This document shows positions 25,101 through 36,009 of a stretch of DNA of 64,000 bases, one piece after another. The notes below the pieces were generated by a model, which made no database searches, was not told the origin of the DNA, and saw only the letters and a program-made list of their open reading frames with translations. The DNA comes from Limnomonas spitsbergensis (taxonomy: Eukaryota > Chlorophyta > Chlorophyceae > Chlamydomonadales), in the NCBI GenBank assembly GCA_037349105.1, contig JAYJMM010000101.1, positions 744,001 to 808,000 of the forward strand. The letters run 5' to 3'. Position 1 is the stretch's first letter; the number at the start of each line of letters is the position of its first letter. Position numbers and translations under genes: made by a program.

Positions 25101-28100
25101 GGCGCAGCATTGTGAACTTCAGTGTGATGCTGAGAACTAGACCACCTTTGTGTGGACGTCATTCAGCCACCTGCAAGCCAGAGATACCTTATAATGGGCA
25201 CCAAAGTAAAATCAGGTCAAGGCTGGCATCTTTTATTCCAGTGTCAACCTGACCACCTTTGTAGCGCCTGTCAGCTGATGAAGGCCAAACCATGCACCAA
25301 TTGAACATAGGCTTAGGGTTCAGGATTTGGGGTTAGGGTTTAGGGTTAAGGGCTAAGGGTTCAGGCTATGGGGCATGGGGTATATGGTTTAGAGCTAAGT
25401 GCTTTCCTTAGGTTTAACACGAGATCCTTAACATTGGTGTGCTACGTACCTAAAAGAGGACAGGGAGGCCACTGCGGAGAAGTTCCTCCAGAGGGAGGCC
25501 CTGGCAGCTTCGATGACAGCAGAGGCTGCGGCAGCTAGAACAGCATTGAAGGGGTGGAAAGGCAGGATGCTATCGTCAAAGAAATGCACACCACGTGCAT
25601 GTAAACATCAGCCAGCGGCAACCGCGGAGAAGTTCCTCCAGAGGGAGGCCCTGGCAGCCTCAATGATAGCAGAGGCTGCGTCAGCTCGAGCAGCATTGGA
25701 GTGGTGGGAGGGCAGGATGCAATCGGCAAAGAAATGCACATAACATGCATTTAATCATCAGACAGGGGGTGCCGCGGAGAAGTTCCTCCAGAGAGAAGCC
25801 CTGGCAGCCTCGATAACAGCAGAGGCTGCGGCAGTTTGAGCAGCGTTGGAGGGGTGGGAGGGCCGGATGCAATCGGCAAAGAAACAGGAGATAAAAGCAG
25901 CTCACTTGCAGGAGAAGACCAGTGGGTGGTTAGAGACGTGCGTGGCAGGCCCTTTAATGGGACAGTACAACATGTATGCAATTGTGCACAAACAGCATCT
26001 CACCTACAGGGGAAGACGAGTAGGAGGCCAGAAACATGCGTGGCAGGCCCTTTAAGTGAAAAGTACAACATGTATGCACTAACAGCAGCTCACCTGCAGG
26101 GGATGACCAGTGGGTGGATAGAGACGTGTGTGGCAGGCCTGTCTCTATCTTCCTCCATTCCAGGAGCGCGCTGAGGCACGATGAGGGCGTGAGGTCCACA
26201 CAGGCAGCAGAGGCAACAGCAGCGCAGATTGTGGAAAAAGCAGGCCTGACGAGGAGGAGGCGGTGCGGGGAATGAGATTGCGTTTCCAGGGTCAGGCGAA
26301 GGCGGGCCTGAGTGGGATACAGAGGAGGGGAGGTCGTGCAGATCATTATGTGGAGGATTTTGAAGAACTATCCGAGGATCAGATTGAAGCAGAGGCGGAT
26401 CTCAGGAGGATCAGGCGGGCCTCAGCAGGATCAGGATCTGGATAAGCAGGATCAGGATCAGCAGGATCAGGATCAGGATCAGAAGGATCGGCAGGATCAG
26501 TAAGGCCTCAGCAGGAACAGGATCAGCAGGATCAGGCGGGCCTCAGCAGGATCAGGATCAGCAAAATCAGGCGGGCCTCAGCAGGATCAGATCAATTGAG
26601 GATCAGATTGCTGCAAAAGTGGGCCTCAGAGGTGACAGTGGCATAGACTGCAGTACTGCAGCATATGCGGGCCAGAGGACAGGTTAAGAGAGCAGGGGAG
26701 CATGCGGGTAGCATTCCTAGACTTCAGGTATGTGTAGGCTTCAAGAGCGAGCAGGTTTGTTTTCCACCGGTTGCACACTAGGGTAACATCTGGAGTTACA
26801 AAATAGGGTTACACCAAGGGTTGCAAAATGGGTAACACCTATGGTTACTCAATGGGTTACACTTAGGGTTACACCTAGGGCTACATGTAGGGTTGCAAAT
26901 GTGTAACACCTAGGGTAACAAAATGGGTTACACATAAGGTTACACCAAGGGTTACAACATAGGTTCCAAAAAGGGCTTCAACTCCCGGTACTACTTCGAC
27001 CAAGATAACGAATACAGATGCAAACATTTTCCAACCAAGCCACTCGCACCTGCCAAGGGCTTCTGCAGCTGCGCGACTGGCGAGCAAGCGGCCGCGCCAC
27101 CTGCGATTCAAACCGCATGTGGATGGAAATTCAAGAGCTCGGCGCTAAGCCATGGCGGACACGATGGTGTATTGCATCAGTAGGGACAAGTCCAGGGTTG
27201 AGGGTTTACGGTGTCTAGGGTTTATGGTGTTTGGGGTTTATAGTGTTTAAGATTTAGGTTGAAAGGTTAGAGCCTTTACCCTAAGCCCATGGTGCCATGC
27301 ATCAGCAGTGCCAGGCCATGCTGTACCAAACCATGCTCGTTGCTCAGGATGAGACACACACGCAAGCACCAATGCACACATGTAGATGCTCCCATGCACA
27401 TACACCCTAAAAACCCTATGCACCCAGGTGCCCCTGCATCCACAAACCCATGTTCCCATGCGCACATACTCATGCTCCCATGCACCTACACCCATGCTCT
27501 CATGCACCTACTCCCATGCACTTACACCCATGCCCCCACGCACCCCTACATGCACAAACCCTTGTTCCCCTGCCCCCATGATCCTATTTTTTACCCCTGA
27601 TAAGATTTTGCTTGGGACCCCCTTCTTTTTGCAGAGGGTAGGGGGGCAGGGGGTAGGGGGTAGGGGGTCACCCATGCACAGAGACATGACCCATACCATA
27701 CACCCTGAACCCTGTAAGCCTAACAACCAGGGCTCCAGATCGATCACTCCAATTTGAGAGCTTCAGCCCTGATCCCCCGTCTCTTGCACTTGCAGATCCT
27801 GCTGATCCTGATCCTGCTGATCCTCCAGGTACAACACTCCCCCATCATAGCCTTATCCTCAACCCTTCACCCCACATGCCTGTCAATCATTCACATGTGT
27901 AAATCCAGCACTGCTCCTTAAGGGCCGCAACCCCGTCAACCCTCAACCCTTCATACTTGTCGATCACCTGCAGATCTGCGACAAATGCCCTGCACCCTGC
28001 ATGCGTATGAATCACTTGAAGATCCAGATCCAGCACTCCTCCTTGAGAGCCGCAACCCTATGAACCCTGAACCCTGCATGTGTGTCAATCACCTGTTGAC

Positions 28101-31100
28101 CTAGATCCGTGACATAAATGTGAACCCTGCATGCCTATGAATCACCTGCAGATCCAGATCCAGCATTCCTCCTTAAGAGCCGCAAGGCCGCCGGCATGGC
28201 TGTCCTCCAGCCCTGAATCCAATGCGCCACGTACGAGCATATACACCTGCACAGTTAATTTCAAAGTGACTTAAGCTACAGTTCAGCTACAATTAAGCTA
28301 CCATTATGCTGCCATTCCACAACAATTCAGCTACACTTCAGGTACTGTCCAGCTACAATTCAGCTACTGACAGCCTGGCCTGTCTTTCAACCCAGCACCA
28401 AACGTGCCACTAAGAAGTATGGACACCTGAAATACTTCTTGTTGTTTTAAAATGAAATCCAGGTACAAACCAGCTGCAAGTCAGCTGCTTCTAAGCCGCA
28501 CCACATGTCATTTGTAACCGCACTTCAGTTAAACATCCGCTACCCCACTTCGCCCCCATTCCAAAACCTCACCCAACCTTGTGAACTAAACTCTGCCCCT
28601 GCCTCAAAACCCCAAACCCAAGCTTGCCCTGTCTAGAAAATAGAAATCCCTGAGCTCAGCCACACCTGAGCTCAGCCACAATTCAAAAACACAGATTGTA
28701 TCGGAACCCCGACATCCCCACCCTGTCCCAAACATTAGACCCCCTGGAAATAGACAGTTTGTCGACAACCTGCCTTAACCATGAAACAGTTGACCCCCTG
28801 GAAATAGACAGGGTGTCGACAACCTGCCTCAACCATGAAACAGTTGACCCCCTGGAAATAGACAGGGTGTCGACAACCTGCCTCAACCATGAAACATTAG
28901 ACCCCCTGGATATAGACAGGGTGTCGACAACCTGCCTCAACCATGAAACATTAGACCCCCTGGATATAGACAGGGTGTCGACAACCGGCCTCAACCATGA
29001 AACCAAATCCGTCACCACTTACCAAAACAAGTAATATTAACCCTGACACGTTCGACCTGCCATATCTCTAACTCATAAACCCTGACCCCTATACCTGCCA
29101 GATCCTGATATCATGTATACATCCTTAACACCAATGTTTGTTCTTTTGGCGCCTGTTTCGTTCCTCGTTTTCTGGTGTCTCCCCAATTCTCTCTGCCTGG
29201 CCCTTTTGCAAAAGGCTGAGGGTGGTTGCGTCAACTGTGTAACAACAACACGAACTTATAATACCCTGCATCCCTAGCCTGTGGTGCCAATACCTTGAAC
29301 CCATATAAGTGATATAAACCCTTAAGTCTGACAGCGTATATCCTATAAACCCTGACCTTCAACCTCCAAGACCCTGACCCCTTGACTCTCTTAACCCTAA
29401 TTACCCCGGCGGCCTGAACCCCCAAATCCTGACCGCCTAAAACTGCCATTCTATGCCACGACTCCTACACCCTGACCCGGGCATGCCTCTCACCTGAGGC
29501 ACCTGCTCTAGCATGTGGAGTCCACCGCTCGGCTGGCCTGGCGGGGGCAGGCCTGGTGGGGGCAGGCCCTGTGCTGGCAGTCCGGTCATGGGGAGATCTG
29601 CAGCTAGGGAAGCGGTACATGCTGTGGCTGGAAAAACAGTGCGCTCTGAGGATGGGGAAGCGGCACGCGTCGCCGGGGTTTTCGGGGTTGGGGAGCGCAC
29701 TGCCTGGGTTGACCTTACGGCCGCCGCCGCTGCCATCCTCGGCGCCTTCGGTTTCTGAGCCGACGACGTCGCCGCCACCGTGGCTGTTTTCGCTGTCTGG
29801 GGTTTCGGGGCCAAGGGTGTCCGCGGCACGGCCGGCGCTGCGACTGGCTTTGCGAACCCGTTGCAGAACTGCGGTCCACGGCGTAGTATCAGCAGCACGT
29901 GGCTCCGGAGCGCAGGCATGCACCAGACACCGCTGTTTAAGAGAAGCAGGAGGAATTTGGGGGGGTCGGGGGTGAACTGAAGTGCGAACTAGGCGACCTA
30001 AGGAGTGCATGCATGTACCAGACACCGCTGCTAAAGACAGCAGGAGGAATTGGGGAGGAAGCAGTTTGAATTTAAGTGCGAACTAGGCAACCTAAGGAGT
30101 GCAGGCATGCACCAGACACCGCTGCTGAAGACAGCAGGAGGAATTTTGGGGGGGAGGGGGGCAATTTGAACTGAAGTGCGAACTACGCCATGTAAGGTAA
30201 GCTGCAGAAGAAAGCTCAGCGGCAGGAGGAATGTGAGTGTTTTTGAACACCCAGACGCTTACACATGCTCCTGCTGAGGAGTCATGAAGAAAAAGTGCTC
30301 ATGATCGCCGGCAAAAGGGTAAGAATAATGATGTATTGAAAATAATGCAGCGTTAGACGCGTTGCACACGTTTGAGGGTTAATGGGTTCTGGGTGGTGCC
30401 AGCCAAGGAAGAGTGACGGGAAGAGTGTCAGACATGAAGGAATGCACCTACTAAGTCATGCGGACAAAAAGTACATGATTGCAAAGTATGCGCTTCTGCA
30501 GAAGAATAACAGCATGCGAACAAAAGTGTGCACGATCGCACCTGCGCCACACCAGTGGCTCACTATTCTTACGTTAGCGCACTCCCAATACAATTTCACA
30601 GAAGCATGGCCTCTACCCGCTCTGGTGGCCTAGTGCAGCAAGCCCTGCTGCATGGGCCACTGGACACAGGCCGGTCAAGGGTTTGTCCACTCTCCATCCC
30701 CACTCCCCAGTCCCCACTCACCAATTTCGTCACCATCTCCACAGCTATCCAAGGAGGAAGCAGGGTTAAAGGAACAGTGGCCATCGGGCTAGACCCTAAA
30801 CCCTTAACCCCTACATCCTTTTACCTTGATCCAAGGAGGCGTGCATGGCTAGAGGAACAGATGCTATCGTGGTAAAACCTTAACCCTTCACCCTTAAACA
30901 CTAAACCATGCTACCTTGATCCAAGGAGGCGAGCACGGCTTGAGGAACAGAGGCCGTTGGGCTAAACCCTAAACCCTGCAATCCTGCAACCTTGATGCAA
31001 GGAGGCGTGCAGGGCTTGAGGAACAGAGGCCGTCGGGCAGCAGAGCACACATAAGGGACACCTCCTTGGAAATATTAGGTTGGGTATTCCTGGCATACTT

Positions 31101-32099
31101 CTGGATACTCTGATGAACATTACAACCCAGCAGTCCAGCACTGCGGTACATGTAAGATGTACACAATAGCGCAGCACTGTGGTACGCGTCTGATAAGTAC
31201 ACAATAGCCGCACACACGGCCCACACTCTCTCCTGCGCGACTCATCACAAGCAGCCTGTGCCCTCTCACTCGCCCCAGAGCCAACAGCTGTTCCCCTCAC
31301 AATTGCCCCAGATACAGCAGCCTGTGCCCTCTCACTCGCCTTAGAGCCAGCAGAGCTGAGGCGTTGGAGGGTGTCACGGCAACCAGCTCCAGGCAGACAA
31401 AAGCAACTTTCCTCAAGTGGTCGAGCGGGCCCCCGACCGGCGGCTCTAGGCGCGCATCCTCCCCTTTCTGGCCATTCGGTGCAGCCCCAGGCGAGTCCCA
31501 GTCCCTCCCAGCCAAGTGGTTTTGGCTGCTGAGGGGGATTCCAGGGGCAGCTTGGTGCCTGCCACCTGCAGGCATGCCCATAGGCGAGTCCCAGTCCCTC
31601 CCCGCCCAGTGATGTTGGCTGCCCAGGGGTTGACTAGGGGCAGCTTGGTGCACGGCACCTGCAGGCACAGCCCCTGCCGAGTCACAGTTCCTTTCGGCCC
31701 AGCGGTGGCTGCTGCCAAGCGGCCTACCATGGGATGCCTGCGCTGCGTCATCAGCAAGCTCCCCACTGGAGTAATCATCCTGGGCTACTGCAGGGAGCAG
31801 TGGACAGGTACAGTCGGGTCCGGCCGGCCTCGTACGAAGGGCGGCAGGCCCTTGAGAGGCATGCCCACCCAGGTTGCTCCTGGGGGCATGCACGTTGGGG
31901 TTGGGCTGCAAGGCAGGCCCATCCTGATTGCTCCCCAGGGCATGCCTGCTGGAGTCAGGTTCAGAGAGGGGCTGTGAGGAGACAGGCAGGTCCTCTGCTG
32001 CGGCGGCGGCGGCGGTGACGGTAGCGGAGGCTCCATCTTCAGGGGTTAGTCGTACGAAAGCCTCGACAACTTGGGCGGCCACAGAGGCACAGCAGCTCC
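22109..32099 (-). CDS. Multi-exon gene of unknown function, possibly BTB/BACK-like, incompletely resolved
   Basis: Four exons join in phase at the 3' side: 26094-26245, 25450-25534, 23895-24066 and 22109-22231. Two upstream exons also agree in phase: 31336-32099 and 29494-29932. At least one linking exon is missing; 27050-27100 is a candidate with good splice sites. Joined residues include VIEAARASLWRNFSAVASLS, SEEVLSEVLLHAREHLDVQG, ALDNLLAWPSKEFDEE and LRSYVIRHSSFVMRSPAYRS. The helical pattern with the spacing NF..V then HLDV then LL.W resembles BACK domains. CRFPILRAHCFSSHSMYRF in the 29.5 kb exon could be a diverged BTB start. The 31.3 kb exon carries three tandem ~36-residue repeats (AGRDWDSP.. 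type). The family call is a guess from pattern; the exon chain is better supported than the name. Both termini are unresolved. Confidence 0.45.
22300..22420 (-). repeat. Degenerate copy of exon 22109-22231
   Basis: The minus strand reads PPPEEFIFQLRAQLRSYV then diverges, matching the true exon's PPQ|ECMFQLRELLRSYV including the sequence before the acceptor. It is an acceptor-side duplicate. Confidence 0.7.
22420..23535. repeat. 55-bp minisatellite, about 20 units
   Basis: Units begin GTCAGCTAGCAGGTCGGGTG and continue ACAGGACCAGAGCCTACGGG then CAGGACAGAGGGCAG; successive unit starts at 22698, 22753 and 22808 give a 55-bp period. It lies in the intron between exons 23895-24066 and 22109-22231. 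A degenerate ancestral unit is visible at 22258-22300, beside the exon. Confidence 0.95.
23720..23894 (-). repeat. Copies of exon 23895-24066 end plus donor
   Basis: CACCTACCTTTACCCCCTCC at the real donor is repeated at about 23799-23830 (CACCTACCTTGACCCCCTCC) and more weakly at about 23765-23790, including the upstream TGCTGAGTTCAG. Confidence 0.75.
24090..24370 (-). repeat. Two acceptor-side copies of exon 23895-24066
   Basis: The minus strand before the exon reads TTCGAGCTGCCCCCTGT.. then CAG|CTCCTTCC. Similar blocks occur near 24140-24175 (TTCCAGCTGCCCCCTGTTGT) and 24305-24350 (TTTGACCTGCCAACTGTTGT..CAGCTCATTCC). Confidence 0.7.
25535..25890 (-). repeat. Two diverged copies of exon 25450-25534, period ~130 bp
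   Basis: The block GAGAAGTTCCTCCAGAG..GGCCCTGGCAGC (plus strand) occurs near 25476, 25627 and 25778. The exon copy at 25450-25534 has the strong donor GTACGT. The others run into TGA stops on the minus strand (ASLWRNFSAVAAG then stop; ASLWRNFSAAPPV then stop). Confidence 0.8.
25895..26093 (-). repeat. Two copies of exon 26094-26245 end plus donor
   Basis: CAGCTCAC|CTGCAGGGGATGACCAGTGG at the real donor recurs at about 25899-25950 and 25996-26052, with donors GTGAGC and GTGAGA conserved on the minus strand. Confidence 0.8.
26380..26610. repeat. GGATCA(G) short tandem repeat
   Basis: Units AGGATCAGGATCAGCAGGAT with interspersed GCGGGCCTCAGCA. A short inverted counterpart (GATCCTGCTGATCCTGATCC) sits at about 27795-27830. 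Confidence 0.85.
26775..26970. repeat. GGGTTACACCTA repeats
   Basis: About ten degenerate units of AGGGTTACACCTAGGGTTAC, related to the telomere-like words found elsewhere in the window. Confidence 0.7.
27350..27570. repeat. CCCATGCACCTACA repeats
   Basis: Imperfect 12-18-bp CATGCTCCCATGCACCTACA units. Overlapping open frames are low complexity. Confidence 0.75.
28725..29010. repeat. 54-bp tandem repeat, five units
   Basis: Units of the type GACCCCCTGGAAATAGACAG then GGTGTCGACAACC then TGCCTCAACCATGAAACA. The 54-bp period keeps both strands open (DPLEIDRVSTTCLNHETV on plus; SWLRQVVDTLSISRGS on minus). No flanking splice or protein evidence supports coding. Confidence 0.9.
29130..29260 (+). 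mobile_element. Dispersed LINE-like 3' end, related to 15200-15420
   Basis: CTCTGCCTGGCCCTTTTGCA through AAGGCTGAGGGTGGTTGCGT to TGTAACAACAAC matches 15325-15390 (CTCTGCCTGACCCTTTCCAA ... GGTGGTCGCGTCAGC). The end contains TGTAA. Confidence 0.5.
29933..30195 (-). repeat. Three ~95-bp copies around an acceptor (exon 29494-29932)
   Basis: GGCATGCACCAGACACCGCT plus a following AGCAGGAGGAATTTGGG / AACTGAAGTGCGAACTA block occurs at about 29915, 30008 and 30106. The first copy is the exon start with acceptor TTAAACAG; the others hold decayed acceptors. Confidence 0.85.
30735..31040. repeat. Four ~90-bp tandem copies (CCAAGGAGGCGTGCA..GAGGAACAG)
   Basis: Copies near 30748, 30826, 30916 and 30990 share ACCTTGAT(C/G)CAAGGAGGC and GAGGAACAGAGGCCG, separated by ACCCTAAACCCT-like words. 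Either a minus-strand exon end (CTPPCIK then GT) or a plus-strand helical segment could be the source; I cannot decide. Confidence 0.7.
31240..31335 (-). repeat. Copy of exon 31336-32099 end plus donor
   Basis: GCAGCCTGTGCCCTCTCACT then CGCCTTAGAGCCAGCAG at the real donor is duplicated at 31251-31285 as GCAGCCTGTGCCCTCTCACT then CGCCCCAGAGCC. Confidence 0.85.
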
Positions 32100-32289
32100 C
32101 TGCACCGTGTGGATATGTCAGGGTTCACACGCCAGGTTTTAGGGGGAGGGCGGTGTTCGGGTCTCAGACCTCAGGGGTCAAGGTGCAGGGTAGGGGGGGT
32201 AGCCGGGTTGTATTCATGATCTAGCTCAAGGGTTCAATAACTGCCCCCTGTATGGGATCTGGATTTAATCTTGATGCTATGGGATGCTG

Positions 32290-32815
32290 GCATGGAATGG
32301 GATATTCGTAGGCTTAACATGGGATATACAGAACATTTGCATGGGATCTGCATAGGAGCTGTGTGGGATCTGTATGGGATGTTCTTGGGATCCACAAGGC
32401 CTTTGTAAAGAACATGCATGGGGTCTGCATGGGTTGTACATGGGATCTGCATGGAATGTACATGAGACCTGTATGGGATGTACTTGGGATCTGCATGGGA
32501 TGTACATGGGGTCTGCATGGGATGTACATGGCATTTGCATGGAACGTACATGGGATCTGCATGGGAAGCACATGGGATCTGCATGGGATGTGCATGGGAT
32601 CTGCATGGGATGTACATGAGATCTGCCAGGGATGCACATGGGATGTACAAGGGATCTGTATGCAATGCACATGGGATCTGCAAGGGATGCGCATGGGATC
32701 TGCATGGGATGAGCATGGGATCTGCAAGGGATCTGCATGGGATGTACATGGGATCTGTATGCGATGTACATGGGATCTGCAAGTGATGTACATAGGATCT
32801 GCATGGGATTTTTTA
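32290..32815. repeat. 18-bp minisatellite (GGGATCTGCATGGGATGTACAT)
   Basis: About 28 imperfect GGGATCTGCAT/GGGATGTACAT units (9-bp half-units, 18-bp full unit). All six frames are long because the period is a multiple of three. Confidence 0.95.
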
Positions 32816-32999
32816 GTCCATGAGATGCAGCAATGCCTACCCTTGAATGACACTCCGCCTCGTGACCTCAGTACCCTTCGTTTCTCAGAGTGGGCAGTTG
32901 TGCAGGATCAAATATTGTTATCCCTATTGGCTGTGCGACGGCCACTGACGGCTACTGACAGGTCACCTCGTCTTCATATCCATGTGCACGACCTCCAAC

Positions 33000-33430
33000 T
33001 CCTCGGGCAGGGTGGAAGCCCCCATGCATGCGCTGCACACACAGCCATGCACACATGCACAGCCTCCCCCTTCGCCGAGACAGCTGCCCGTGCATGCGTA
33101 CACCACACAAACAGCCATGCCCGCACACACACTGAAAATGTGGTTTCTTTAGCTGATACCAGCATGCATGCACCGCACACACACAACCCGACTGTGAAGG
33201 TTGGCGACCGCATGCATATGCACCTTGAGGGAAGGTTGCTGCACTCATTGCATGCACCGTAAGCGTATCCAGGTCTGCACATGCAGTCATGCATCCTGAG
33301 GGCATGGCAGCAATCGAATGCATGCAGTGCACACACACATACATGAGTACATGCAGAGTCTTATCCTTAATAAGCATGGATGCCGACGGCATGCAAGCAA
33401 CACACACATTATATGCATGTGCCAGTCACA
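33000..33430. repeat. Degenerate CATGCATGC/CACACACA repeats
   Basis: Roughly 70-bp units with GCATGCACCGCACACACA cores, five or six copies, strongly diverged. They end at a possible donor at 33431/33432. Confidence 0.6.
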
Positions 33431-33431
33431 C

Positions 33432-33765
33432 CTGTTGTGAGCGTATGTTTGCCAGCTACTTCCGGGCAGCCGCTCTGTTCGTTGAAGCGTAGGCTGGCCG
33501 CGATATATTCCGATGCCGCGCTTAAGATCTCAAGGCTCGAGGGCGATAATCCGATGGTATCGGTTCCACCCGAGTCATCCCGCAGGATCAGCGTGAACAT
33601 GCCGCTCCAGGCGATGCGCAAATCGCCGGTTAGAACATAAATCCTGCGCTCGGTTCTGACATGTTTTCTCGTTTCTGAGGCTGCGTGCACTCGAGGGAGT
33701 CGCGACGCACTCGAAAGGCGCGGCGCACCACACCTGCTGCGCGTACGACAGGCCCCGGTGAGCAT
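33432..33765 (-). CDS. Candidate first exon, unknown protein
   Basis: The minus frame from ATG 33765 reads through LTGDLRIAWSGMFTLILRDD and IGLSPSSLEILSAASEYIAA to a donor GTGTGA at 33431. Codon composition is exon-like and no repeat explains it. It might be the 5' exon of the gene at 22.1-32.1 kb, but I could not find linking exons. I do not recognise a domain. Confidence 0.3.
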
Positions 33766-34169
33766 GCAACATTATCAACATCTTGGTGCGTTGACTCTAT
33801 CAGAGACGGTTGTCCCCATACAAACGACCTCAGCGGTGTGATTTTAATTGTTTGCTCGTAAGTCGTTCTAGTGTGCCCAGGGTGTGTGTGCCTACCTAGT
33901 AAACACACGGTTCTGCATATTGAGGCTTGTGCGGAGAATTGCGAATAATCCGAGGGGGAGGACAGGCCTCCCCTGTTAAGAAAGCCGTAAAGGTGTATTT
34001 AATCATTTTAGGGGGGGTCAATTACAATAGGCACTGCGGCTATTTTCGCTCGTCACGCCCCCGATGTTTTTGCTCGTGCGCGCGAGAGCATGAGAGGCAA
34101 ACAAACGGGACAAACTAACCGTCAAATTCTGAGAATATGCCGAGAATGATCACAGCCCAGTGCCCAGTG
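33766..34169. other. No gene supported
   Basis: No motif, exon pair or repeat is recognised. Confidence 0.4.
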
Positions 34170-34345
34170 CCCGGCAAAGAGAATTTTGCTGGGGGAGGTG
34201 CGACGACTCCGGTGCCTCTTATATGCGGATGATCTCACCCTGGTAGCAAGCAAACCGGCAGGGTTGCAACGCATGCTGGATAGATGCCATGCATGAGTAT
34301 GGGGCGGTCAAGCAGCTCCAGGTCAACGTGAGAGAGATTACATTT
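34170..34345 (+). pseudogene. Reverse-transcriptase fragment (YADD) of a non-LTR retrotransposon
   Basis: The plus strand encodes EVRRLRCLLYADDLTLVASK followed by PAGLQRMLDRCHA and then a stop (TGA). Continuation in another frame (YEYGAVKQLQVNV) shows decay. LLYADDL.L.A...GLQ..L is the palm motif of LINE-type reverse transcriptases. Only about 50 residues survive. Confidence 0.75.
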
Positions 34346-34399
34346 TTTGAGTTTTGCAGCCGCTTAGTTGCGCAGCGCCGGCAATCAGCCCATCCTTGC

Positions 34400-34705
34400 G
34401 TGTCAGGCCCGGTTAGGACTTAGGATCGATTTAAAGCGTGTCCATGATTGACGTCCTTAAACTTCTTCGAGTTGTACCGGGGCATGCTTGGGTGCCTTGG
34501 CTTGTGGGAGACGTGGTAGACATCGATGAGGCGTAGACGTTCTAAGAGACTGAGACTTCCTTTATTTCCCAGTTTTTTCTTTGTCCCTTCACTATTATTT
34601 CCCCGTTTTTCCTCCCCCCTCTCCTTGCTTCCCCGGTTGTCCTGCCCACTAACAGTTCGGCGCCACTTTTTGAGCAGGGCCCAGAGGTGTAACGTCATTG
34701 ACTTG
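34400..34705 (+). mobile_element. 3' end of the LINE-like element with TGTAA signal
   Basis: Downstream of the YADD fragment on the same strand is pyrimidine-rich sequence ending in CACTTTTTGAGCAGGGCCCA then GAGGTGTAACGTCATTGAC. The last ~50 nt are shared, in either orientation, with the dispersed copies listed elsewhere. TGTAA lies at 34688-34692. Confidence 0.55.
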
Positions 34706-36009
34706 TCCCATATTTCGTTTTCTTAGACTTCATCATGAACTTAGAGGCCCACCGCCCAATCTTGCAACCTAGGGCACAAGAACACAGATCAGCTATGGTA
34801 CCCTTATGGCCCTCGTCACCAACCATCTCATGTTTCAGTTATTAATTTTGGTTGTCGGTGGTCAGCAAATAAACTGACTTTCCTTCGTCATAACCAGGGG
34901 GCATAACACTTCCATAAATGTTTCGTTTCTTTTCAATATAACATCTTCGTCAGACTGACAGCCTCAGCGAATACAAATTGATTCAAATATGCCCAACCAA
35001 CCAACACAATATCTTTGATAATAGACAGGCCGGTAAGCCACTTGGCATAATGATAGAGAATAATGAAAACTCGTCCAACATATTGTGCAGGAAGAAAGTT
35101 TAACGTCTAGCCGTGCATGCGAACTAAATAATTATGTTGTTGAGAGACATAGCTCACAAGCAACAGGAGCGTGCAAATTGAAAATTATGTGCAACACTCG
35201 ATTGTGTATTACGAGCAAGCTTAGCCAACACATACCAATGCCATGGACTGGATATGAGGTGGATGTGAGAAATAAAACCGCAGAGGGAAAATAACCCGGC
35301 TACCACACATCAACAACCGTTCCGATTAGGAAATATAACAAAATGTGAGGAAGGGCAAGCGGCACTTCAGTTTTCAAATAATTGAATATTGTCTAGCCGA
35401 AGGCCCTTGTGACGCTCATGAGGCTTATTGATTAGTTCAACAAAACAACGGAAATGTGGAAGCCATGGAGGCCAGAAACTCCGAGAGTTTTTAAGATGAG
35501 GCATATTATAATATAAAAGTACCAATATCCAACACAAGCACCACGGACAAAACACCACAGGCTTCGCGAGAAAATGTGAATGCTGTCCCGATCGCCGCCT
35601 CCTGCTTTGGCCTACTTTAGGGAGCCTTAACCCTAATTCAGCCACAACCAAGCCTATGACCAGCGCATCTTGTTGCAACCAGCTATGATGCTCAGGTCAC
35701 ACGCCGTGGGCCAAGTACACAATGATGTTAAGTCGTAGTTGGGTCCCTATTGGCCCAAAGGAGGCTAATCAGCTGCCCCCCCAAAGATGATATGGTGCAC
35801 ACTCAAATAAACAATGCGCCCCGAAACCTTGGCTATGATCTTCCTCATCATCACTCCAATCGACCACCTCTCTCCTTATAAATATAGCAGGGAGCCAGGG
35901 ATTCACAATACGGCTGCATTTTACTGCATTTACTTATTCTGTTCATGCCATGAATCAATTTCGATGGTTGAGGATATTTGCGACTGAAGAGTGAAGACAA
36001 ATGAAACCA
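34706..36009. other. Intergenic, no gene supported
   Basis: AT-richer sequence upstream of 36009 with scattered short ORFs and no recognisable motif. It includes the 3' flank of the ankyrin gene; I did not find a TGTAA close behind its stop. Confidence 0.4.

Noticed and set aside
28683..29034. Overlapping 111- and 112-codon frames on both strands
   Set aside because: 54-bp tandem repeat; no splice or motif support on either strand.
32363..33262. 299-codon plus-strand frame (GSAWDVHGICM..)
   Set aside because: 18-bp minisatellite continued by low-complexity CATGCA repeats; no domain.
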